From assembly GCA_017545365.1 (NCBI GenBank), contig JAFWOP010000098.1, positions 39,504-103,503 of the forward strand: a stretch of 64,000 bases of DNA, written 5' to 3'. The translations under genes and the position numbers were made by a program. A model generated the notes under the pieces. That model was not told the DNA's origin, did no database searches, and was given only the letters and a program-made list of their open reading frames with translations. This document shows, in pieces, positions 8,697-16,738 of the stretch (positions are counted from its first letter, which is position 1; every line of letters starts with the position of its first letter). Origin of the DNA: Bacteroidales bacterium. Lineage in GTDB: Bacteria; Bacteroidota; Bacteroidia; Bacteroidales; P3.

Positions 8697-9346
8697 TTGA
8701 CGGTTTGAGCTTGGGGTTTGACGGAGGTTTTCTTTGAGGTTTGACGTTTTGGGTGAGGTGTGCTGGCAGACTTGGTGAGTTTGAAAGAGGTGCGGTGCAC
8801 TGGGGTAGGGCCGTATTGGGCCAAAGCGGCATAGTGGGCGGCAGTGGGATAGCCCTTGTTGTTGTCCCATCCGTAGGAAGGGTATTGTTGGTGAAGTGAA
8901 TACATATAGTCGTCGCGGTAGGTTTTGGCCAGAATGGAGGCGGCGGCAATAGAGAGGTATTTCCCATCGCCTTTTACAATGGTGTAGTAGGGGATGAGGG
9001 ATTCGTTGTAGAATCGGTTGCCGTCGATAAGCAGCAGTTCGGGGGTGACATTGAGCTTTGCGATGGCCAGATTCATGGCGTGCATAGAAGCGCGTAGGAT
9101 ATTGGTTTTGTCGATTTCTTTTTCCGACACAGATGCCACCGCCCATGCTAGGGCGTCATGCTCTATCTGTTCGCGAAGGTGGTAACGTTGGCGTTCGGTC
9201 AGCTGCTTGGAGTCGTTGAGTTGCTCGTTGTGGTAGTCTTTGGGAAGCACCACGGCAGCCGCATACACCGCACCTGCGAGGCATCCACGTCCGGCTTCGT
9301 CGCAACCGCATTCAATCAGGTCAGGTGTATATTGGGCTTTCAGCAT
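8693..9346 (-). CDS. rnhB: Ribonuclease HII
   Basis: A 217-residue endonuclease that nicks RNA in RNA-DNA hybrids, including single misincorporated ribonucleotides. The CDEAGRGCLAG motif near residue 16 carries the first two catalytic acids; NILRASMHAMNLAI and LLIDGN follow in the expected order, and the C-terminal region has HRTSFKL. The ATG at 9346 overlaps the stop of the upstream membrane gene in a TGATG arrangement, so I prefer it to a TTG 15 bases further upstream. The C-terminus carries a basic tail (TSKKTSVKPQAQTVK) beyond the usual family end. Confidence 0.94.
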   Translation of the reverse strand: MLKAQYTPDLIECGCDEAGRGCLAGAVYAAAVVLPKDYHNEQLNDSKQLTERQRYHLREQIEHDALAWAVASVSEKEIDKTNILRASMHAMNLAIAKLNVTPELLLIDGNRFYNESLIPYYTIVKGDGKYLSIAAASILAKTYRDDYMYSLHQQYPSYGWDNNKGYPTAAHYAALAQYGPTPVHRTSFKLTKSASTPHPKRQTSKKTSVKPQAQTVK

Positions 9347-10305
9347 CAGATGAATCTCCAAATGATAAAGAGGATAATTAATAGTAGGAATATGATGTTG
9401 GGGCCTAGCTCTTTTCGTTTAGGTTCGATAAAGAGCGAGGTGGTGCAACAGGCAAATGGGATGGCAAAAGCTTGGGTGGGGACGGGCACGACGGTGGTGT
9501 AGAGGGTATAGAAGAGGCCGCCGAAGAGGAAGAGCAGTATGGAGGATATGTTCTTCTTGAAATTGATGTTACGGTTCTGGCTGTTCAGAACGGCAGCACC
9601 CATGCCTATAAAAAGTGTCAGCAGGAATATGCTGCTCCCCACCCAGTCGCCCCAATCGGCATCAATTCTCAGGTTTATGTCGGTGAATCCATAGAGGATT
9701 AGGTAGTTGCGATAAAACATCTGGTCGACAACGAAGAAGTAGGTCTCCATTAGTATGTATGGTGCCAAGAGCCCCAGTATCAGCATGGTCCAGTCGCGCC
9801 AACCATAGAGGCTGTAGTTGAACATGCACATGAACAGCGGTATGAAGAACACCATCATGGCCGGGCAGAAAAGGGTGGCCAGGGCAATGCATGCTGCGGC
9901 ACCGAATATCTTGTTCAGTGGCAGGGAGAGTAAGGTGTTGGTGAGCATCAGCTGGTCGATGGTCAGAATAAGCAGCAGGCTTCCCAGCAGGATGGGGGAG
10001 AGGGTGTGGGTCCCCAGGCTCATGGCGATGATGTAGAAGAGCATTGGCATGAGGGTGTTCTGTGTAATCATCTTGTGACGATAGAGCATGCCGTTGAGCA
10101 GAAAGCCTTCGACCACTACCAGCAGGAAGGCAATGATGGCACCCGCCAGAGGTGACAGCCAACCGGTGAGCCAATAATAGAGTTGTCCACCCCCAACCAT
10201 AGGCATAGGCTGGGGATGGCTGAAGACACCAACCCATAGCACCAGCGACACCACGATGATGATGACGCTCTGCATGAATATGTTGGTGCGGAATATCTTG
10301 AGCAT
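9346..10305 (-). CDS. DUF6427 family membrane protein
   Basis: A 319-residue polytopic membrane protein with roughly eight to ten hydrophobic segments and almost no charged loops. It begins MLKIFRTNIFMQSVIIIVV and includes WLTGWLSPLAGAII and the ETYFFVVDQMFYRN segment, which I associate with the DUF6427 family of Bacteroidetes. Its stop overlaps the rnhB start by one base. Nothing in the sequence indicates an enzyme activity; the conserved linkage to rnhB only suggests housekeeping. Confidence 0.72.
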   Translation of the reverse strand: MLKIFRTNIFMQSVIIIVVSLVLWVGVFSHPQPMPMVGGGQLYYWLTGWLSPLAGAIIAFLLVVVEGFLLNGMLYRHKMITQNTLMPMLFYIIAMSLGTHTLSPILLGSLLLILTIDQLMLTNTLLSLPLNKIFGAAACIALATLFCPAMMVFFIPLFMCMFNYSLYGWRDWTMLILGLLAPYILMETYFFVVDQMFYRNYLILYGFTDINLRIDADWGDWVGSSIFLLTLFIGMGAAVLNSQNRNINFKKNISSILLFLFGGLFYTLYTTVVPVPTQAFAIPFACCTTSLFIEPKRKELGPNIIFLLLIILFIIWRFI

Positions 10306-10341
10306 TTCCGAGGTCGGTTATAAAGGGGTGGGCCAAAGTCA

Positions 10342-12471
10342 TTAGTGGACAAGCCGTGCGGTGCGGGCACCACATTTGACTATGTATACGCCGTGGGGCA
10401 GACGAGAAATGTCGATGGAGGATTCCATCACCACTTTCTGACTCATCATGAGGCGGCCTTCGGCGGAGTAGATGCTGACGGTTTCAGGGGTGTGACGTCC
10501 CGTGAGAATGGTGACTTGGCTGGAGGCAGGATTGGGGTAGAGTTGCAGTGATTTGGCAAACCACTTTTCGTCGGCTTGCTGGATGTCGACATGTGCCAGG
10601 GCCTCATTGACGGCAGCCAGGGCGTTGACTTTGCCCCAGCCCCAAATAAGGCTGATGCTGTCGCGCTCATGTAGCGGGCCGGTGGACGCATCGTTGCGGG
10701 CTGTGGAGGTGAGAATGTCGCGCACCTGTTGCGGGGTGAGGTCGGGATTGGCTTCGAGCATCAGGGCTACAATGCCGGTGACGGCAGGGCCGCTCATCGA
10801 GGTGCCTGACATTCTGGCCCATACATACTCACGTCCGCCAAAACGGTAGGTCATCACCGGGGAATAATACTCCGTAGTGAGCGAGCTCAATGAGGAACAG
10901 ACGTTTTTGCCAGGGGCGGAGACATCGGGTTTGTTGCGACCGTCAAGGGTGGGGCCGTGGCTTGAGAAACTACAGATAGGACCCGGTGCTATCTCGCCAT
11001 TCGGCTTTTTGCTGTCGGCGAGGTGGGCGGCTACGGCGATACACTTTTCGGCACAGGCAGGTTCGCCGATACTGTATTCGTTATCGCCTTCGGTATAGTT
11101 AAGAGAACGTCCGCGAGTGAATTCCGCACCCATGTTGCCGGCCCCGTTGGCCAGGGTGGTCATGTTCCACACATGTACGGTGCCCTCTTGGGCAGTGACG
11201 GCAATGTGAATCTCGTAGTTTATATTCTTTGCAATGTCGATATAGATGTGAGGACGGTTGTTGAATATGTTGGCCTGTTCGACGATGATGTTGAAAGGCA
11301 GGTTGTCGCTGCCATTGTTAAGGGAGCTGTCGAGTTGGAAACTACCATCGGCGGTGTTCACCCAGCGGAAGCATACCGAGTCGTTGCCTTTCACCATGGC
11401 AAAGGAGGCTTCGAAGCTCTTGTTGGGCTCGCCCCACATGATAATGCCTTGTCCGATTTCTTGATAGTTGTAGTAAGTGGCCAGCGAGCGTAAGGTATCG
11501 GGTGTAGTGGGTGTGAAAGTCTTGGAGATGTGGAGTCTGTCGTAGCCACAGTTTCCTGCGCTGGTGACAAACACGATACCGCTGTCGCTCAAGTTGTTGA
11601 TTGCCTGGCTGACGAGCGAGGTGCCATCAATGGGGCCTAGGGTGTACATGCCCCAGCTGTTGTTGATGACAAGCCGCTTGCCTTCGGCTTTGGCCACGTC
11701 TTTCATCCATGCCACGGCGTCGAGCCATGCGGCACCATTGAGATAGAATGAGGCAAAAACGAGGTCGGCGTAGGGTGCCTGACCAGTATATTGGCCGTCC
11801 ACACCACGTCCGGCTGCAATACCGGCCACGTGGGTGCCATGGGTGGCGTAGCCATAAAGGCCCGAAGTGTCGCCACGTACCGCAATCATTTGTGGGCGGG
11901 TGGTGAACTCGGTGCCATAGTCAAATCCGGCAGGGGCAGGACCGGAGAGTTTGAAATGGTCCCAGGCACGCAAAACACGGTGGTTGTCGGCACCGTTGTT
12001 GTTGTAATTGGGGTGCATATAGTCGAAGCCCCAGTCGGTGATTCCGATAATCACGTCCTTGCCAGTATAGGCCTGGGGTAGGCCAAGACCCGCCTGCACG
12101 CTGTCGGTGCGGGTGTCGGTGCGGGTTTTGTTGAGGGTGGGGTAGATGGGGTAGGCGTAGCTGTATTGCAGGATGTCTGCATTGTTTTCAAGCAGTTGCG
12201 TTTGCTCGGCAGTGAGGCGCAGGGTTATGATGTCGCCAGCCTTGGAACCCACCACGATACCCTGCTCTTTTAGTTTGCTGGCATCGAAATGTTGGTTCAC
12301 CTTGGCCAGAAAGCGCATCTCTTTTCCTGAGTCGGGGCCTTTGCCTTTCAGTGCATTCTCAATTTTAACTTGCGTGATGGCATCGCACTTGCCGTTAGAA
12401 TTCAGGCGGTGAGTCTGTGCCATGACGGAGGTGGTTATAAGCATGGCTGTCAAAAGTATAATCTTGCGCAT
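10342..12471 (-). CDS. S8 family subtilisin-like peptidase with T9SS sorting domain
   Basis: A 709-residue secreted serine protease. The signal peptide ends at SVMAQ. Catalytic triad residues are Asp146 (GITDWGF), His211 (ATHGTHVAG) and Ser558 (MSGTSMSGP), with the oxyanion Asn307 in TSAGN. A beta-rich insert of about 170 residues (roughly 320-490) separates the oxyanion Asn region from the serine block. The last 75 residues start LYPNPASSQ and end in a strand-rich VYIVKCGARTARLVH, a type A C-terminal signal for T9SS export and cell-surface anchoring. It therefore probably works outside the outer membrane in protein degradation. Its gene is 36 bases upstream of the DUF6427 gene. Confidence 0.92.
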   Translation of the reverse strand: MRKIILLTAMLITTSVMAQTHRLNSNGKCDAITQVKIENALKGKGPDSGKEMRFLAKVNQHFDASKLKEQGIVVGSKAGDIITLRLTAEQTQLLENNADILQYSYAYPIYPTLNKTRTDTRTDSVQAGLGLPQAYTGKDVIIGITDWGFDYMHPNYNNNGADNHRVLRAWDHFKLSGPAPAGFDYGTEFTTRPQMIAVRGDTSGLYGYATHGTHVAGIAAGRGVDGQYTGQAPYADLVFASFYLNGAAWLDAVAWMKDVAKAEGKRLVINNSWGMYTLGPIDGTSLVSQAINNLSDSGIVFVTSAGNCGYDRLHISKTFTPTTPDTLRSLATYYNYQEIGQGIIMWGEPNKSFEASFAMVKGNDSVCFRWVNTADGSFQLDSSLNNGSDNLPFNIIVEQANIFNNRPHIYIDIAKNINYEIHIAVTAQEGTVHVWNMTTLANGAGNMGAEFTRGRSLNYTEGDNEYSIGEPACAEKCIAVAAHLADSKKPNGEIAPGPICSFSSHGPTLDGRNKPDVSAPGKNVCSSLSSLTTEYYSPVMTYRFGGREYVWARMSGTSMSGPAVTGIVALMLEANPDLTPQQVRDILTSTARNDASTGPLHERDSISLIWGWGKVNALAAVNEALAHVDIQQADEKWFAKSLQLYPNPASSQVTILTGRHTPETVSIYSAEGRLMMSQKVVMESSIDISRLPHGVYIVKCGARTARLVH

Positions 12472-12593
12472 GACAATAATAGTAATTGATTGGTTATATA
12501 GATGTTTGTTCTCTTTTTTGCAGTACTCAATCCAATCGGGGGATGCGAGGACACCCCCTAATTAGTTTTATGAATGAGCATCAATCGTGGGTT

Positions 12594-13280
12594 TTATTCA
12601 GAGGCTTTAGTTGGTGCGGCTTCTTTATTCTGAGGTGCGTCAAATACCTGGATGGGCTTTCCGTTTTCGTAGATGGCGTGGGTGGAATTGCCCTCGGAGT
12701 CGGTATAGGTGCCTTCGCCATTGTATTTGCCGTCTTTCCATAAACCAACGTAGCGTGCGCCACTGCTGAAGGTGTATTCGCCCTGGCCCGACATCTTGCC
12801 TTTGAGCCAGTGCCCCGTATAGGTGGCGCCGTTGGGCCATACGCGGGTGCCTTCGCCATCAGGCATACCGTCGACCACGTCGCCCACATAAGTGCCGCCT
12901 TTGGCGAAGGTGAAGGTGCCGTTGCCGGTCTGGCTTTCGCCATCAGTGAATGTGGCTTCAAGGACATCGCCATTGGGGAAATAGATAGTGCCTTTCCCAA
13001 CCATTTTGCCGTCTTCCCAGTTGCCTTCGAAACGGCCTCCGTTGTTGGCGTAGGTCAAGACACCTTCGCCGTGGGGTTTGCCTTTTAACCAATTGCCTTC
13101 ATAGACGTTGCCGTTGTAATATTTCATTGTACCATATCCCGACTCGCGGGTGCGTCCGTCGAACTCGCCGGTGTAAACATTGCCGTTGCGGTATTTCATA
13201 GTACGTACCTTTTGGGCATAGCCCAACTCACTGCATAACAAAGCAGTCAGGAGGATGATAAGCGATAATCGTGTTTTCAT
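12594..13280 (-). CDS. Exported MORN-repeat protein
   Basis: A 228-residue exported protein made almost entirely of MORN repeats. The start is the ATG at 13280 (MKTRLSLIILLTALLCS), giving a signal peptide cut near LGYAQ; a longer reading to 13367 crosses the promoter and is rejected. At least seven repeats of the YxGxWxxGKxxGxG type run from about residue 35 to 205, for example YTGEFDGRTRESGYGTMKY and YEGNWLKGKPHGEGVLTY. MORN sheets bind membranes or other proteins; no enzyme domain is fused. It has its own promoter and is read alone. Confidence 0.85.
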   Translation of the reverse strand: MKTRLSLIILLTALLCSELGYAQKVRTMKYRNGNVYTGEFDGRTRESGYGTMKYYNGNVYEGNWLKGKPHGEGVLTYANNGGRFEGNWEDGKMVGKGTIYFPNGDVLEATFTDGESQTGNGTFTFAKGGTYVGDVVDGMPDGEGTRVWPNGATYTGHWLKGKMSGQGEYTFSSGARYVGLWKDGKYNGEGTYTDSEGNSTHAIYENGKPIQVFDAPQNKEAAPTKASE

Positions 13281-13301
13281 ATTGTGTGTATTATTTTTTT
13301 G

Positions 13302-13309
13302 CAAAGGTA
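13302..13309 (-). promoter_or_regulatory. Bacteroidetes -7 box for MORN gene
   Basis: TACCTTTG on the minus strand, 22 bases before the ATG at 13280, fits the TAnnTTTG consensus of the Bacteroidetes primary sigma factor. No clear TTTG -33 element is visible upstream; an A/T run occupies that place. Confidence 0.55.
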
Positions 13310-13666
13310 CGAAAAAAAAAACACTTATTGTGCTTTCATTTAAAAAAAATGTGCCCCACCAAGCCAACGTCTCCTTCGCTGTCGTTCCAATTGCTTTTTA
13401 CACAAAAGGTTTCCTTTTGTTTTGCATTTCCTCCTTACAAGATGAGGGGAAGTTTTGCCTTGGGTCAATTTAAGTTTTGGAGCAGGAGTGAAGATACGAC
13501 GAAGGCACTCCGCACAGGGGGCGCGGTGGATGGTATGGGGGATGGGTGTGTGGAAGAGGAAAATTGTCAACTATACAAATTGTTGTATGATAATATTTTG
13601 TGAAACTATCAACATTGCTGGGCATTTTCTTTTTTTGTTTATTTTAATTATTTGGAATAAAGTTCG

Positions 13667-13674
13667 TATCTTTG
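13667..13674 (+). promoter_or_regulatory. Bacteroidetes -7 box for korAB
   Basis: TATCTTTG matches the TAnnTTTG consensus and lies 44 bases upstream of the korA ATG, giving a short leader. No -33 element with ideal spacing was found. Confidence 0.6.
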
Positions 13675-13718
13675 CATTTTAAACACATAAAGTATTTTTC
13701 AATATAAAACGTATCAAT

Positions 13719-15560
13719 ATGTCAAAAGAACAGATAGTTAAAAAGGACGACATCGTAGTCCGTTTCGCTGGCGATTCGGGTGATGGCATGCAACTTTCGG
13801 GAACTCTGTTTTCCGATGCGTCGGCCCTGACGGGTAACGACATCGCCACATTCCCCGACTACCCCGCCGAAATCCGTGCTCCGCACAACACCATCGCAGG
13901 GGTGTCTGGCTACCAGGTTCATGTGGGTAAGCACATCTACAGTTCGGGCGACAAGTGCGACATTCTCGTTGCTATGAATCCCGCCTCCTTCAAGTCTCAG
14001 TTGAAATGGGCCAAGAAGGGCGCTACCGTTATCGTGGATGCTGACACGTTCACCCCCGAAGCCCTAGAAAAAGCCGGCTATAAAGAGAATCCTTTCACCG
14101 AGGAGTTCGAACGCGCCTATACTATCGTACATGCCCCTGTCACATCGTTCACTCAGCGTATCGGGCAGGAACAGGGTGTCGATAAGAAGACTGCTGACAA
14201 GAGCCGCAACATGTTTGCCCTTGGCATGATTTTCTTCCTTACCAACAAGACTTTGGAAAAGACGTTTGCCTATCTGGAACGTAAGTTTGCAAAGAAGCCA
14301 GAGGTTGTGAAGCTTAATAAGGCCGTTCTTTCTGAGGGTTACGAATATGCCGAAAAATTGGAACTGATCCACTCCAAGATTGTTGAGGTGGCCAAAGCAT
14401 CAGAGATGCCCAAGGGCCGTTATCGCAACATTACAGGCAATGTCGCCACGGCATGGGGGCTGTTGGCTGCCGCCGAACGCAGCGGTCGTCGCCTTTTCTT
14501 GGGCAGTTATCCCATCACTCCCGCTACTGATGTGATGGTTGAACTGGCCAAGCATAAAGGTTTGGGCGCACGTGTCTTTCAGGCTGAGGACGAGATTGCC
14601 GGTATTTGCTCTGCCATAGGTGCCAGCTATGCAGGCGCATTGGCATGCACCAGCACTTCCGGTCCTGGTCTGTCGCTGAAGAGCGAGGCTTTGGGTCTGG
14701 CTGTTATGACTGAGCTCCCGCTGGTCGTGGTCGATGTTCAGCGCGGTGGTCCCTCCACAGGTCTGCCCACTAAGACCGAGCAGAGCGACCTGAATCAGGC
14801 CCTGTATGGCCGCAACGGTGAGGCTCCCCTCATTGTTGTTGCGGCCAGCAGTAGTGCAAACTGCTTCTATTGGGCTTATACGGCCGCCAAATTGGCCTTG
14901 GAACACATGACCCCCGTCATTCTCCTCACCGACGGTTACTTGGGTAACGGTTCTCAACTATTCCGTATACCCAAAGTGGCCGACCTGCCCAGCATCACCC
15001 CCCGTCTGGCCAAGCCCAACGATCCTAACTACCGTCCTTTCCGTCGTGACCCCGAGACTTTCGTACGTGAGTGGGCACTGCCCGGCATGGAAGGTCTGCG
15101 TCACCGCGTCGGCGGTCTCGAAAAGGCCCCCGAGGGCAACCTCAGTACTGATCCGGAGAACCATGCGCTCATGGTTCACAACCGTCAGGAGAAAGTGGAT
15201 CGCGTGGCCAACAACATCCCCGACCAAGAGGTGACCGGCAATCCCGATGCCGACCTGCTCGTCGTGGGCTGGGGTGGCACATCTGGTGCCCTCACACTCG
15301 CTGTCGAGGAGATGAACAACGAAGGCAAGAAGGTGGCCTACACCCACTTCAACTATATTTGCCCACTGCCCAAAAACACTGGCGACATCTTGCGCAAATA
15401 TAAAAAGATTGTGGTCTGCGAATTGAATAATGGCCAGTTCCTTGGCTATCTCCGCACAAAATACCCCGACTGCCCCATGACTGCTTACAATAAGATTATG
15501 GGTCTGCCCTTCGAGGTATCAGAATTGAAGGATCACTTCAACAGCCTCCTCGAAAAATAA
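13719..15560 (+). CDS. korA: 2-oxoacid:acceptor oxidoreductase, fused gamma-alpha subunit
   Basis: A 613-residue subunit of a ferredoxin-dependent 2-oxoacid (probably 2-oxoglutarate) oxidoreductase, which converts a 2-oxoacid and CoA to acyl-CoA and CO2 with reduction of ferredoxin. The first 190 residues are the gamma domain (VVRFAGDSGDGMQLSG, FPDYPAEIRAP). The rest is the pyrimidine-binding alpha domain, with GSYPITPATDVM and QAEDEIAGICSAIGASYAGA. Fusion of gamma and alpha is usual in Bacteroidetes KorA. The beta subunit gene follows after 32 bases, and no separate delta ferredoxin gene is present. It feeds reduced ferredoxin to central anaerobic metabolism. Confidence 0.94.
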   Translation: MSKEQIVKKDDIVVRFAGDSGDGMQLSGTLFSDASALTGNDIATFPDYPAEIRAPHNTIAGVSGYQVHVGKHIYSSGDKCDILVAMNPASFKSQLKWAKKGATVIVDADTFTPEALEKAGYKENPFTEEFERAYTIVHAPVTSFTQRIGQEQGVDKKTADKSRNMFALGMIFFLTNKTLEKTFAYLERKFAKKPEVVKLNKAVLSEGYEYAEKLELIHSKIVEVAKASEMPKGRYRNITGNVATAWGLLAAAERSGRRLFLGSYPITPATDVMVELAKHKGLGARVFQAEDEIAGICSAIGASYAGALACTSTSGPGLSLKSEALGLAVMTELPLVVVDVQRGGPSTGLPTKTEQSDLNQALYGRNGEAPLIVVAASSSANCFYWAYTAAKLALEHMTPVILLTDGYLGNGSQLFRIPKVADLPSITPRLAKPNDPNYRPFRRDPETFVREWALPGMEGLRHRVGGLEKAPEGNLSTDPENHALMVHNRQEKVDRVANNIPDQEVTGNPDADLLVVGWGGTSGALTLAVEEMNNEGKKVAYTHFNYICPLPKNTGDILRKYKKIVVCELNNGQFLGYLRTKYPDCPMTAYNKIMGLPFEVSELKDHFNSLLEK

Positions 15561-15592
15561 CCACATTAACGACTTTAAAATTCATAATCGAT

Positions 15593-16621
15593 ATGGAAAG
15601 ACATTTCGTCCCCAAGACAGACGCTGAATATACAAAGATTGATTTCACCAGCGACCAGATGGTGAAATGGTGTCCTGGCTGTGGCGACCACGCCATCCTC
15701 TCTTCTCTCCTTACTGCTTTCCCCAAGCTGCATGACAAGAAGGAGAACATCTGTATGGTATCTGGCATCGGTTGCTCGTCCCGCATACCTTATTACGTCG
15801 ACACCTACGGCTTCCACGGCATACATGGCCGCGCCTGCGCTATTGCCACTGGTGTGAAACTTGCCAACCCCGAACTCAGTGTTTGGGTGAGCATGGGAGA
15901 CGGCGACAGCATGGCTATCGGTGGCAACCACCTCATCCATGCCATCCGCCGTAATCAGGATTTGGACATCACCATTTTCAACAACGAGATTTATGGCCTC
16001 ACCAAGGGTCAGTATAGTCCCACCACCAAGTTCGGACAGGTCACCAAGACCTCTCCCTATGGTACTATCGACTACCCGTTCAACCCGGGTGAGTTGGTGA
16101 TGGGAGCACAGGGTACATTCTTCGCCCGCACCCTCGACTGTGTGCCAGCTCTGACAACTGATGTTATGGTGCGTGCTGCCGAACACGACGGCACCTCTGT
16201 TATCGAAGTGTTGCAGAACTGCATGATTTTTAATGATAAGACACACGCAGCTATCACCGACCGGGCCGTGCGCGACGACCGCACCATTGTGTTGGAACAT
16301 GGAAAGCCCATGATTTTCGGAAAAGAACGCAACAAGGGTCTTCGTTTTAACGGACGCCAACTTGAGGTGGTCACTATCGGCGAGAACGGCATCACCATTG
16401 ATGACATCATGGTTCACGATGAGACCATCGAGGATACAGGCATCCACATGATGCTTGCCCACATGGGCGGTGACATGCCCGTGGCCCTCGGTGTCATCCG
16501 CAACATCAAGAAACCCTCCTATACCCAACTTTACGAGCGTCAGATGGATGATTGCAAGGCCAGTTCCAAGTATAAATGTGTGGACGACCTGCTCAACTCT
16601 GGCGACACTTGGGAAGTCTGA
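15593..16621 (+). CDS. korB: 2-oxoacid:ferredoxin oxidoreductase beta subunit
   Basis: A 342-residue thiamine-diphosphate-binding subunit partnering KorA. It has WCPGCGDHAILSSL near the N-terminus with an iron-sulfur Cys pair, SGIGCSSRIPYY, and the ThDP/Mg motif GDGDSMAIGGNH followed by NNEIYGLTKGQ. Length and order are normal for KorB. The start at 15593 follows korA by 32 bases and shares its promoter. A long AT-rich hairpin follows the stop, likely ending the operon. Confidence 0.95.
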   Translation: MERHFVPKTDAEYTKIDFTSDQMVKWCPGCGDHAILSSLLTAFPKLHDKKENICMVSGIGCSSRIPYYVDTYGFHGIHGRACAIATGVKLANPELSVWVSMGDGDSMAIGGNHLIHAIRRNQDLDITIFNNEIYGLTKGQYSPTTKFGQVTKTSPYGTIDYPFNPGELVMGAQGTFFARTLDCVPALTTDVMVRAAEHDGTSVIEVLQNCMIFNDKTHAAITDRAVRDDRTIVLEHGKPMIFGKERNKGLRFNGRQLEVVTIGENGITIDDIMVHDETIEDTGIHMMLAHMGGDMPVALGVIRNIKKPSYTQLYERQMDDCKASSKYKCVDDLLNSGDTWEV

Positions 16622-16634
16622 GTAAACTAAAAAA

Positions 16635-16690
16635 GTGAAAACTAAAAACTAAAAAGTAGATTGTATCACTTTTTGGTTTTTAGTTTTCAC
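16635..16690 (+). terminator. Long AT-rich hairpin after korB
   Basis: Two 22-base arms (16635-16656 and 16669-16690) pair with one G:U and a 12-base loop, followed by GTTTTG. The arms are themselves built from a repeated ACTAAAA unit. It lies between korB and valS and could act as a terminator in either direction. Confidence 0.6.
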
Positions 16691-16738
16691 GTTTTGTCAT
16701 TATTATAGTTTTTACTTTTTATTGTTTAGTTCAATACA

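Larger units (their letters stand above)
13281..13718. other. Divergent intergenic region between MORN gene and korA
   Basis: This 438-base stretch separates two outward-reading units. It holds a minus-strand -7 box near 13302 and a plus-strand -7 box near 13667. The A- and T-rich runs at 13311-13350 and 13619-13680 flank a more GC-rich middle. Short open frames on both strands here lack conserved features and look accidental. Confidence 0.6.

Noticed and set aside
8157..9146. Single long protein spanning DUF6913 and part of rnhB on the minus strand
   Set aside because: The N-terminal half of that frame is a shadow of rnhB; the true gene starts at the GTG overlapping the rnhB stop.
13340..13570. 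Arg/Lys-rich minus-strand open frame in the 13.3-13.7 kb gap
   Set aside because: No ribosome site, no conserved motif, and it overlaps divergent promoters.
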